The position numbers and the translations under genes are program-made. From NCBI GenBank assembly GCA_022704645.1, contig JAKJGA010000095.1, positions 1-6,447 of the forward strand: DNA of 6,447 nt, written 5' to 3'. Source of the DNA: Spirochaetota bacterium (GTDB lineage: Bacteria > Spirochaetota > UBA4802 > JAFGJZ01). Below the pieces are notes generated by a model. It saw nothing but the letters and a program-made list of their open reading frames with translations. It was not told the origin of the DNA and did not search any database. Of this stretch, positions 1 to 5,498 are shown in pieces (the stretch's first letter is position 1; each line of letters begins with the position of its first letter).

Positions 1-342
1 CGTCTGGTTCGCAGAAAAACTAGAATAAAGAGCAGAATCAAATCTGATGCAAAGGGCAGATTGAGACTTTGTATTTCAAAAAGCAATAAGAGTATGTATG
101 CTCAGATAATTGATGATGAAAAACAGGTAACTGTAGTATCTATGTCTACTCTTAGCAAAGATTTTTCTTCACTTAAAAACAAAGTTAACAAAGATGCTGC
201 TAAACAATTAGGTCAGAAATTGGCAGAAAAAGCAAAGGCAGCCGGTGTCGTTAAGGTAGTTTTTGATAGAAACGGGTTCCTTTATCATGGAAAGATTAAA
301 TCTTTCGCTGATTCGGCAAGAGAAAACGGACTAGAATTTTAA
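1..342 (+). CDS. rplR: 50S ribosomal protein L18, 5' end missing
   Basis: L18 binds 5S rRNA and helps anchor it in the central protuberance of the large subunit. The reading frame is open from base 1, giving 113 residues to the TAA at 340-342. The family is usually about 117-122 residues, so only a few N-terminal residues lie outside the window. The first visible residues are a basic stretch (RLVRRKTRIKSR), as expected for the L18 N-terminus. They are followed by the conserved core: LRLCISKSNKSMYAQIIDD near residues 22-40, a VVFDRNGFLYHGK stretch near residues 85-97, and the C-terminal FADSARENGLEF. A TTG at 61 is in frame but is not the start, because conserved L18 sequence continues upstream of it. 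rpsE follows after 10 nt, and the stop codon forms part of its ribosome binding site. The identification is firm and the true start is not visible. Confidence 0.96.
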   Translation, partial: RLVRRKTRIKSRIKSDAKGRLRLCISKSNKSMYAQIIDDEKQVTVVSMSTLSKDFSSLKNKVNKDAAKQLGQKLAEKAKAAGVVKVVFDRNGFLYHGKIKSFADSARENGLEF

Positions 343-345
343 GGA
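340..345 (+). promoter_or_regulatory. Ribosome binding site for rpsE, overlapping the rplR stop
   Basis: TAAGGA combines the rplR stop codon (340-342) with an AAGGA Shine-Dalgarno core, 7 nt before the ATG at 353. It favours ATG 353 over the in-frame ATGs at 362 and 365. It also implies that ribosomes finishing rplR are well placed to start rpsE. Confidence 0.75.
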
Positions 346-352
346 TAATCAA

Positions 353-877
353 ATGAAGTCAATGATGTTCAAAAGCAAAAAAGTTAAACCGGCAGAGCTT
401 GAACTCTCGGAAAAGGTTGTTTTTATTAACCGTGTAGCTAAGGTTGTTAAAGGCGGTAGAAGATTTTCTTTCAGCGCCCTTGCGGTTGTAGGTGACGGAA
501 ACGGTAATGTCGGAATCGGGTTCGGTAAAGCGAATGAAGTTCCTGATGCTATTAAGAAAAGCGTTGAAGACGGAAAAAAGAATCTTTATTCTGTCAGACT
601 TAATAAAAACACAATTCCTCACGAGGTTGTTGGTGTTTATAAATCATCAACGGTTATCCTTAAGCCTGCTACTCCAGGTACAGGTCTGATTGCCGGTTCA
701 AATGTAAGATCGGTAGTTGAAAAAGCCGGTGTTGCTGATATACTTGCTAAATCTCTCGGATCAAGAAATCCGGTAAACGTGGTAAAAGCAACTCTTGACG
801 GACTTTTGAAATTAAAAAGCCTGAAAGATATGGCTGATTTGAGAGAAATCACCATAAATAAACTTTGGGAAGCGTAA
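353..877 (+). CDS. rpsE: 30S ribosomal protein S5
   Basis: S5 sits at the back of the 30S body near the decoding region. It contributes to translational accuracy and to the mRNA entry helicase activity. The protein has 174 residues (E. coli 166). The N-terminal double-stranded-RNA-binding S5 domain spans about residues 18-82. It has the family signature VNRV-like INRVAKVVKGGRRFSFSAL, then VVGDGNGNVGIGFGKANEVP. The C-terminal domain spans about 90-160, with GTGLIAGSNVRSVVEKAG and LGSRNPVNVVKATLDGL. The start at 353 is chosen from the AAGGA site 7 nt upstream. The N-terminus is a few residues longer than in E. coli and is lysine-rich. rpmD follows after 8 nt, in the usual L18-S5-L30-L15 order. 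Nothing appears broken. Confidence 0.98.
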   Translation: MKSMMFKSKKVKPAELELSEKVVFINRVAKVVKGGRRFSFSALAVVGDGNGNVGIGFGKANEVPDAIKKSVEDGKKNLYSVRLNKNTIPHEVVGVYKSSTVILKPATPGTGLIAGSNVRSVVEKAGVADILAKSLGSRNPVNVVKATLDGLLKLKSLKDMADLREITINKLWEA

Positions 878-885
878 GGTAAATT

Positions 886-1068
886 ATGGCTAAGAAGTTA
901 TTAGTTAAACAGATAAAAAGCGAAATTAAAGCGAAACCTATGCAGAGAAAAACTCTTCATGCACTCGGACTTAGAAAAATAAGTTCAGAAAGAGAGCATG
1001 ATGACAATGGCGTAATTCGCGGAATGATTACCAAGGTTGCACACCTTGTTCAAGTGACAGAAAAATAA
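886..1068 (+). CDS. rpmD: 50S ribosomal protein L30
   Basis: L30 is a small large-subunit protein that contacts 23S rRNA. The product has 60 residues, normal for bacterial L30 (about 58-61). It begins MAKKLLVKQIKS and carries the typical LHALGLRKI segment at residues 24-32. It ends with the conserved RGMITKVAHLVQV stretch at about 45-57. The start is supported by an AAGG Shine-Dalgarno core at 876-879 that overlaps the rpsE stop codon, with 6 nt before the ATG. Its place between rpsE and rplO is the standard spc-operon position. L30 is one of the less universal ribosomal proteins, so its presence is a weak lineage clue. Confidence 0.95.
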   Translation: MAKKLLVKQIKSEIKAKPMQRKTLHALGLRKISSEREHDDNGVIRGMITKVAHLVQVTEK

Positions 1069-1084
1069 AAATTGGTGATTTAAT

Positions 1085-1525
1085 ATGGAAAGATATCAGA
1101 TAGCAAAACCTGATTCGGTTAAAAATAGAAAGCGTGTCGGAAGAGGTCCGGGAAGCGGACATGGTAAGACTTGCTGTAGAGGGCAGAACGGTCAGTTGTC
1201 AAGAGCCGGTAGCGGACATCGCGCATGGTTTGAAGGCGGACAGATGCCTATCCAGAGAAGAATCCCGAAAAGGGGTTTTACTAATTATCCTTTCAAAGTT
1301 GAATTTCAGGTTGTTAATCTGGCTGACCTAGAGGGTCTTTCAGGTGATGTAACTGTTGATACATTATATCAGAAATCAATTGTGTCTTCAAAAGATATGC
1401 CGGTTAAGATTCTCGGCGGCGGTGAAATTAAAGTTTCTTTGAATATTACAGCGGATGCTTTTTCTGCTTCGGCAAAAGAAAAAATTGAAAAGGCCGGCGG
1501 AAAAGTTCAGATCAACAAAAAATAA
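1085..1525 (+). CDS. rplO: 50S ribosomal protein L15
   Basis: L15 binds 23S rRNA and acts in late assembly of the large subunit. The 146-residue length is normal. The extended basic, glycine-rich N-terminal tail is clear (VGRGPGSGHGKTCCRGQNGQ, residues 18-37). It is followed by the diagnostic FEGGQMPIQRRIPKRGF at 49-65. The globular C-terminal domain contains KILGGGEIKVSLNITADAFS at about 108-127 and ends with EKAGGKVQINKK. Two adjacent cysteines (30-31) lie in the tail, where many homologues have S/T/A/G; no zinc site is evident. A GGTGA at 1074-1078, 6 nt before the ATG, is the likely ribosome binding site. The TAA stop is followed directly by an in-frame TAG (1526-1528), a tandem stop just ahead of secY. 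Confidence 0.97.
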   Translation: MERYQIAKPDSVKNRKRVGRGPGSGHGKTCCRGQNGQLSRAGSGHRAWFEGGQMPIQRRIPKRGFTNYPFKVEFQVVNLADLEGLSGDVTVDTLYQKSIVSSKDMPVKILGGGEIKVSLNITADAFSASAKEKIEKAGGKVQINKK

Positions 1526-1540
1526 TAGGCGAGTATATCA

Positions 1541-2887
1541 ATGGCAAATGTAATCACTAACATATTCAAAGCGAAAGATATTCGAAACAGAGTTTTATTC
1601 ACGCTTTGGATACTCGTTGTTTACAGACTTGGAGCTCATATTCCGATTCCGGGGATTGACGTTGAAGCGCTTAATCAGGTTTTTGATTCATTTAAAGGTG
1701 CGGCTGGAACTGTAGTCAATTATTTTGACCTGTTCGCGGGCGGTGCCTTTAAACGTTTTACCATTTTTTCTCTTGGAATCATGCCTTATATTTCTGCGTC
1801 AATTATAATGCAGCTCCTTACGATTGTTTTTCCTTATTTCGAAAAGTTAAAAAAAGAAGGCAGTGAAGGACAGAAGAAAATTCAGAAATACACTAAGTAT
1901 TTTACTGTTGTTCTTTGTCTTTTTCAGTCTGTTTTTATTGCACGAATGCTTCAGGGACTTGGTCACGATCAGGGAATTGAAATAGTTTCGGGCGGCAGTA
2001 CTGTATTTTTCTTCATTCTTTGTTCTATAACAATAACAACCGGTACCATGGTTCTCATGTGGCTAGGTGAACAGATTACAGAAAAAGGTATCGGTAACGG
2101 TATCTCTATGATAATATATGCGGGTATCATAGTGCGTTTTCCTGCGGCTATCGCACAGACAATGCAGAAGATTTTCAGCAAAGGTGAGCCTATTGTTGCT
2201 ATGATTCTTGTAGTTATGTTTTTCGGTGTAGTAGCAGCCTCTATATTGTTAACTCTCGGCAGACGTAATATTCCTGTACAGTACGGTTCCCGTCAGATTC
2301 AGGGACGTTCCGTGTCTGCAGCTGCACAGAATCTTCCTATTCCTGTTAATGCAGCCGGAGTTATTCCAATTATCTTTGCTGTGGCAATAATGCAGTTTCC
2401 TTCTCAGTTGTCTCAGATGTTTTCTATTGATAAATCGGGAATATTGAGCACAGTTTTGTTTTATCTATCACCCGGACAAATTCCTTATTATCTGACTTAT
2501 ACAGCGTTATTGGTATTTTTCTGTTTCTTTTATGCTCCAATAACATTTAATCCGGCGGATGTTGCTGATGCCTTGAAAAAACGTCAGGGTTTTATACCAG
2601 GACTAAGACCTGGAAGTTCAACAACTGAATATCTATCTAACGTTCTTTACAGATTGACTTTGTCCGGATCTCTATTTCTTGCATTTATTGCATTGATACC
2701 GGATTTTATTCTTAAAATGTGGCCGGATGAAATATCTGCAGAAATGGCTTTTATGTTCGGCGGAACTTCATTGCTGATCATTGTAGGTGTTGCGCTTGAT
2801 ACTTTAAAGAATCTTGAATCGCATCTTATCATGAGACACTATGATGGATTTTTTAAGAATATGAAAATAAAGAGTAGAAGACAGTAA
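1541..2887 (+). CDS. secY: Protein translocase subunit SecY
   Basis: SecY is the channel-forming subunit of the SecYEG translocon in the inner membrane. It exports or inserts proteins with SecA or the ribosome. The product has 448 residues (E. coli 443) with about ten hydrophobic segments, the first at 17-30. The TM2 and plug area reads FDLFAGGAFKRFTIFSLGI (62-80), followed by MPYISASIIMQLL. The TM5 region has GNGISMIIYAG (186-195). The cytoplasmic C4 loop (RRNIPVQYGSRQIQGR, 241-256) is present. The C5 loop (KRQGFIPGLRPG, 347-358) contains the conserved arginine used for SecA and ribosome contact. The C-terminal signature VGVALDTLKNLESHLIMRHYDGF spans 415-437. The ribosome binding site is weak (GGCGAG, 1528-1533). 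The next gene, map, begins 1 nt after the stop, where adk stands in many other bacteria. Confidence 0.98.
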   Translation: MANVITNIFKAKDIRNRVLFTLWILVVYRLGAHIPIPGIDVEALNQVFDSFKGAAGTVVNYFDLFAGGAFKRFTIFSLGIMPYISASIIMQLLTIVFPYFEKLKKEGSEGQKKIQKYTKYFTVVLCLFQSVFIARMLQGLGHDQGIEIVSGGSTVFFFILCSITITTGTMVLMWLGEQITEKGIGNGISMIIYAGIIVRFPAAIAQTMQKIFSKGEPIVAMILVVMFFGVVAASILLTLGRRNIPVQYGSRQIQGRSVSAAAQNLPIPVNAAGVIPIIFAVAIMQFPSQLSQMFSIDKSGILSTVLFYLSPGQIPYYLTYTALLVFFCFFYAPITFNPADVADALKKRQGFIPGLRPGSSTTEYLSNVLYRLTLSGSLFLAFIALIPDFILKMWPDEISAEMAFMFGGTSLLIIVGVALDTLKNLESHLIMRHYDGFFKNMKIKSRRQ

Positions 2888-2888
2888 T

Positions 2889-3653
2889 TTGGGTATTCAT
2901 CTGTATAATGAGCCGGAAATTGAAAAAATATCGAAAGCTTGCGGGATTACGGCAAATATTCTTGACGAGATAGAGTATATAATAAAAGAAGGTATATCAA
3001 CCGCTGAAATTGACGATTTTACACAGAAATTGTGTAAAAAGTTTTCAGCGGAACCTGCTTTTCTTGGTTATAGAGGGTATCCTGGTGCTATTTGTACTTC
3101 TGTGAACGATGTTGTAGTTCATGGAATACCTTCAAAAAGCTGTGTTTTAAAAACCGGTGATATAATCGGTCTTGATTTTGGTGTTTTATATGAAGGCTAC
3201 TATGGAGATTCTGCTAGAACTCTTATAGTAGGTGAGGTTGATGATAAGACAGCTTTGCTTGTTGATAAAACTCGTGAAGCCTTATATAAGGGAATATCGG
3301 CAGCTGTTGTTGGTAACCGTGTTTCTGATATATCGTATGCAGTAGAATCTTATGTTTCTGAATTCGGCTTCACTGCAGTAAGAGAATATACCGGTCACGG
3401 AATTGGAAGAAATCTTCATGAAGAGCCTTCAATTCCTAATTATGGAAGCCCTGGATCGGGACCTAAGATTAGAAACGGCATGGTTTTTGCAATCGAGCCG
3501 ATGATAAATGCGGGAACTCATAAAGTTAAGCTTGAACGTGACGGTTGGACAGTAAGAACTTCAGATAATTTGTATTCCGCTCATTTTGAGCATACTGTTG
3601 CAGTAATTGACGGAAAAGCGAAAGTATTAACACGGGGAAAAAGTTTTAATTAA
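2889..3653 (+). CDS. map: Methionine aminopeptidase, type I
   Basis: This metalloenzyme removes the initiator methionine from nascent proteins when the second residue is small. The product has 254 residues, with the pita-bread fold of type Ia enzymes and no N-terminal zinc-finger extension. All five expected metal ligands are visible: D96 (GLDFG), D107 (YYGDSAR), H170 (YTGHGIG), E203 (FAIEP) and E234 (HFEHT). The catalytic-site histidines H78 (VVVHGIP) and H177 (NLHEEP) are also present. The start is a TTG 1 nt after the secY stop. It is the only credible start because the family N-terminus (EPEIEKISKAC, residues 8-18) follows at once and no in-frame ATG occurs before residue 198. Only a weak GAAG (2877-2880) precedes it, so initiation probably depends on coupling to secY. 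The gene overlaps infA by 1 nt. Confidence 0.97.
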   Translation: MGIHLYNEPEIEKISKACGITANILDEIEYIIKEGISTAEIDDFTQKLCKKFSAEPAFLGYRGYPGAICTSVNDVVVHGIPSKSCVLKTGDIIGLDFGVLYEGYYGDSARTLIVGEVDDKTALLVDKTREALYKGISAAVVGNRVSDISYAVESYVSEFGFTAVREYTGHGIGRNLHEEPSIPNYGSPGSGPKIRNGMVFAIEPMINAGTHKVKLERDGWTVRTSDNLYSAHFEHTVAVIDGKAKVLTRGKSFN

Positions 3654-3871
3654 TGTCAAAAGAAGAAGCAATTGAGGTAGAAGGAATAGTTATTGATACA
3701 TTGCCGAATGCAATGTTTAAGGTAAAGCTGGAAAACGATCATGTCGTTCTGGCTCATATATCGGGGAAAATGAGAATGCATTATATTCGTATTTTACCCG
3801 GCGACAAAGTAACTGTAGCGTTATCGCCCTATGATCTCACACGCGGCAGAATAACTTACAGGTCAAAATAA
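3653..3871 (+). CDS. infA: Translation initiation factor IF-1
   Basis: IF-1 binds the 30S A site and, with IF-2 and IF-3, promotes correct initiation. The product has exactly 72 residues, as in E. coli, and is a single S1-like OB-fold domain. Visible hallmarks are EVEGIVIDTLPNAMFKVKLEN (8-28), the conserved HISGKMR (35-41) and IRILPGDKVTVALSPYDLTRGRI (45-67). The ATG shares its A with the last base of the map TAA stop (TAATG, 3651-3655). No Shine-Dalgarno motif lies at normal distance, and the nearest GGGG is 15 nt away. Translation is therefore probably by termination-reinitiation from map. The map-infA-rpmJ order is common in Gram-positive and many other bacteria but differs from E. coli, where infA is unlinked. 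Confidence 0.98.
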   Translation: MSKEEAIEVEGIVIDTLPNAMFKVKLENDHVVLAHISGKMRMHYIRILPGDKVTVALSPYDLTRGRITYRSK

Positions 3872-3889
3872 ATATATAGGATTTGTTCA

Positions 3890-4021
3890 ATGAAAGTTAG
3901 AGTATCTGTGAAAAAGATTTGTACCGATTGTAAAATCATCAAAAGACATGGTGTTCTTCGCGTTATTTGCGAGAATCCAAGACATAAGCAAAGACAGAAA
4001 TTAAGGTCACCTGGGAAATAA
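3890..4021 (+). CDS. rpmJ: 50S ribosomal protein L36, zinc-binding form
   Basis: L36 is the smallest large-subunit protein and stabilises 23S rRNA structure near the base of the stalk. The frame translates to 43 residues starting MKVRVSVKKICTDC. The zinc ribbon ligands are intact: C11, C14, C27 and H32. This is the C+ form expected when zinc is sufficient. The KRHGVLRVICENPRHKQRQ core is typical. Most homologues end just after this point at 37-38 residues. Here the frame continues about six more residues (KLRSPGK) before the TAA at 4019-4021. Only a weak AGG (3878-3880) precedes the ATG. It lies 18 nt after infA and 11 nt before rpsM, and its stop codon is part of the rpsM ribosome binding site. 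Confidence 0.96.
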   Translation: MKVRVSVKKICTDCKIIKRHGVLRVICENPRHKQRQKLRSPGK

Positions 4022-4025
4022 GGAG
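4019..4025 (+). promoter_or_regulatory. Ribosome binding site for rpsM, overlapping the rpmJ stop
   Basis: TAAGGAG merges the rpmJ stop codon (4019-4021) with an AGGAG Shine-Dalgarno core (4021-4025), 7 nt before the rpsM ATG at 4033. This is one of the strongest sites in the window and suggests coupling of S13 to L36 translation. Confidence 0.85.
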
Positions 4026-4032
4026 TAATAAA

Positions 4033-4410
4033 ATGGCGAGAATAGCGGGTGTTGATTTACCTAATAATAAGAGAATTGAAGTTGCATTGACTTATATTTA
4101 CGGAGTAGGAAATTCTACTGCGAAAAAAGTTCTTTCTGCCCTTAAAATTGATTCAAATGTACGTGCAAAAGATCTTTCGGAAGAAGAAGTAAATAATTTA
4201 AGAAAAGAAATTGAGAAGACTACTAAGGTAGAGGGTGATCTCAGAACTGAAGTTTCTCTCAATATTAAGCGTTTGATGGATATTAACTGTTACAGAGGTC
4301 TCCGTCATAAAAGAGGTCTTCCTGTAAGAGGACAGAATACCAAAAATAACGCACGTACAAGAAAGAAAAACAGAAAAGCAGCTTTTGCACCTAAATCGGC
4401 TGTAAAATAA
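4033..4410 (+). CDS. rpsM: 30S ribosomal protein S13
   Basis: S13 lies in the 30S head, contacts the P-site tRNA through its C-terminal tail, and forms bridges to the 50S subunit. The product has 125 residues (E. coli 118). The N-terminus MARIAGVDLPNNKRIEVALTYIYGVG is characteristic (1-26). The helical body has KVEGDLRTEVSLNIKRLMDI (65-84). The tail has CYRGLRHKRGLPVRGQNTKNNARTRKKNRK (86-115). The last ten residues form a less basic extension (AAFAPKSAVK). Two positions in the tail differ from the usual RGQRTKTNARTRKG: N102 replaces R, and KN replaces GP after RTRK. In E. coli this is the first gene of the alpha operon, with a long S4-binding leader. Here rpmJ ends only 11 nt upstream, so there is no separate leader. 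Confidence 0.98.
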   Translation: MARIAGVDLPNNKRIEVALTYIYGVGNSTAKKVLSALKIDSNVRAKDLSEEEVNNLRKEIEKTTKVEGDLRTEVSLNIKRLMDINCYRGLRHKRGLPVRGQNTKNNARTRKKNRKAAFAPKSAVK

Positions 4411-4422
4411 GCTTTATCACAT

Positions 4423-4427
4423 AGGAG
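4423..4427 (+). promoter_or_regulatory. Ribosome binding site supporting the GTG start of rpsK
   Basis: AGGAG lies 6 nt before the GTG at 4434. No ATG lies in frame near the start of the S11 coding region, so this well-placed site fixes GTG as the start. Confidence 0.85.
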
Positions 4428-4433
4428 ACTGAA

Positions 4434-4817
4434 GTGAATCAGAAGGTTAAAAAGAAAGATAAAAAAAATTCCCCTATAGGGAAAGCTTTTATTCAGGCGA
4501 CTTATAATAATACTATAATTTCAATAACTGATATGCAGGGAAATGTTGTTGCTTGGGCATCAGCCGGCGGAGAAGGGTTTAAAGGATCAAGAAAATCTAC
4601 TCCTTTTGCTGCTCAGATGGCTGCTAAGACTGCTGCTCAGAAAGCAATTGATAATGCTCATGTAAAATCAGTTGAAGTTTATGTTAAAGGTCCCGGTATC
4701 GGAAGAGAATCTGCTATAAGATCATTGATGCAGACTGGTATCGAAGTTTCAAGAATAATTGATATTACACCCATTCCACATAATGGTTGCAGACCAAGAA
4801 AAAGAAGAAGAGTCTAG
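4434..4817 (+). CDS. rpsK: 30S ribosomal protein S11
   Basis: S11 sits on the 30S platform, where it shapes the E-site mRNA path and helps platform assembly. The product has 127 residues (E. coli 129). It opens with a short lysine-rich tail (residues 1-12). The core follows: AFIQATYNNTIISITDMQGNVVAWASAGG (18-46), then FKGSRKSTPFAAQMAA (49-64) and VKGPGIGRESAIRSL (84-98). The C-terminus is the near-invariant DITPIPHNGCRPRKRRRV. In E. coli an asparagine in the equivalent HNG turn is converted to isoaspartate; the same motif is present here at N117-G118. The GTG start has a good AGGAG site, and the 23 nt gap from rpsM is the second longest in the window. rpsD follows after 12 nt. Confidence 0.98.
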   Translation: MNQKVKKKDKKNSPIGKAFIQATYNNTIISITDMQGNVVAWASAGGEGFKGSRKSTPFAAQMAAKTAAQKAIDNAHVKSVEVYVKGPGIGRESAIRSLMQTGIEVSRIIDITPIPHNGCRPRKRRRV

Positions 4818-4829
4818 TCGGAGAATAAT

Positions 4830-5459
4830 ATGGCTAAATATACCGGTCCAGTTTGTAAAATATGCAGAAGAGAAGGAACACCTTTGATGTTGAAAGGTCA
4901 GAGATGTCTGACTGAGAAATGTTCCATCAAAAGAAAGAAAAGTGCTCCAGGTCCACAGCGTAAAAAGAAAGGAAAAGTTTCTGATTACTGTGAACACTTG
5001 AGAGAAAAACAGAAAATCAGAAAAAGTTACGGTGTTCTTGAAAAACAGTTCAGACTAACTTATGATGAAGCTTCAAATATGTCGGGAAAGACTGGTGAAA
5101 ATCTTCTATCCCTTCTTGAAAGACGTCTTGATAACGTAGTTTACCGTATGGGTTTTGCTTCATCAAGAATGCAGGCTCGTCAGCTTGTTCAGCATGGTCA
5201 TGTTCAGGTAAATGGTAAGAAAGTTGACATATCATCGTATCGCACAAAGGAAAACACTGTTATTTCTTTGGCGGGGGATTTTAGCAATAATGCACATCTT
5301 GCAGAGGCAATTAAATTGTCAAAAGCTACTAATTCTAAGCCTGAATGGCTTGAAGTAGATTATGATGCTAAATCCGGAAAAGTAGTACGTGTTCCTAAGC
5401 GGGAAGATATTACTCTTGCTTGCAATGAACAGTTGGTTGTAGAGCTTTATTCTAAGTAA
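4830..5459 (+). CDS. rpsD: 30S ribosomal protein S4, zinc-binding form
   Basis: S4 is a primary 16S rRNA-binding protein that starts assembly of the 30S body and affects accuracy. In several bacteria it also represses its own operon. The product has 209 residues (E. coli 206). An N-terminal zinc site is present with four cysteines, C9, C12, C26 and C31, so this is the C+ form. The SDYCEHLREKQKIRKSYGVLEKQFR region (51-75) is typical. The S4 RNA-binding domain covers about 97-140, with LERRLDNVVYRMGFASSRMQARQLV and the GHVQVNGKKVDI hairpin. The C-terminus ends VELYSK as in E. coli. The usual PGQHG loop reads PGPQR here (40-44). GGAG at 4820-4823, 6 nt before the ATG, supports the start. Its place between rpsK and rpoA is the classical alpha-operon order. 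Confidence 0.98.
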   Translation: MAKYTGPVCKICRREGTPLMLKGQRCLTEKCSIKRKKSAPGPQRKKKGKVSDYCEHLREKQKIRKSYGVLEKQFRLTYDEASNMSGKTGENLLSLLERRLDNVVYRMGFASSRMQARQLVQHGHVQVNGKKVDISSYRTKENTVISLAGDFSNNAHLAEAIKLSKATNSKPEWLEVDYDAKSGKVVRVPKREDITLACNEQLVVELYSK

Positions 5460-5488
5460 AATTGGAATCATTGATCTCAAAATTTTCT

Positions 5489-5493
5489 GGAGG
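5489..5493 (+). promoter_or_regulatory. Ribosome binding site that decides the rpoA start
   Basis: GGAGG lies 2 nt before an ATG at 5496 and 5 nt before a second in-frame ATG at 5499. The closer spacing is too short for normal initiation, so 5499 is preferred. The choice changes the protein by a single methionine. Confidence 0.8.
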
Positions 5494-5498
5494 AAATG

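Noticed and set aside
61..63. TTG as the start of the first gene
   Set aside because: The L18 frame is open to base 1 and codes for the conserved basic N-terminal segment upstream of this TTG. The real start is outside the window.
1526..1528. TAG immediately after the rplO TAA as a sign of recoding or readthrough
   Set aside because: A tandem in-frame stop makes readthrough less likely, L15 has normal length, and secY starts shortly after with its own ATG.
4749..4997. An 82-codon minus-strand frame spanning the rpsK/rpsD junction
   Set aside because: It is antisense to conserved S11 and S4 ends, with low-complexity serine/phenylalanine-rich content arising from the lysine- and arginine-rich sense codons.
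5460..5498. Possible promoter for rpoA in the longest intergenic gap (TTGATC at 5471-5476)
   Set aside because: No TATAAT-like hexamer lies at 16-18 nt. The expected position falls on the ribosome binding site and start codon. Read-through from rpsD is simpler.
5496..5498. Upstream ATG as the rpoA start
   Set aside because: It is only 2 nt from GGAGG, while the in-frame ATG at 5499 is 5 nt away and better spaced.
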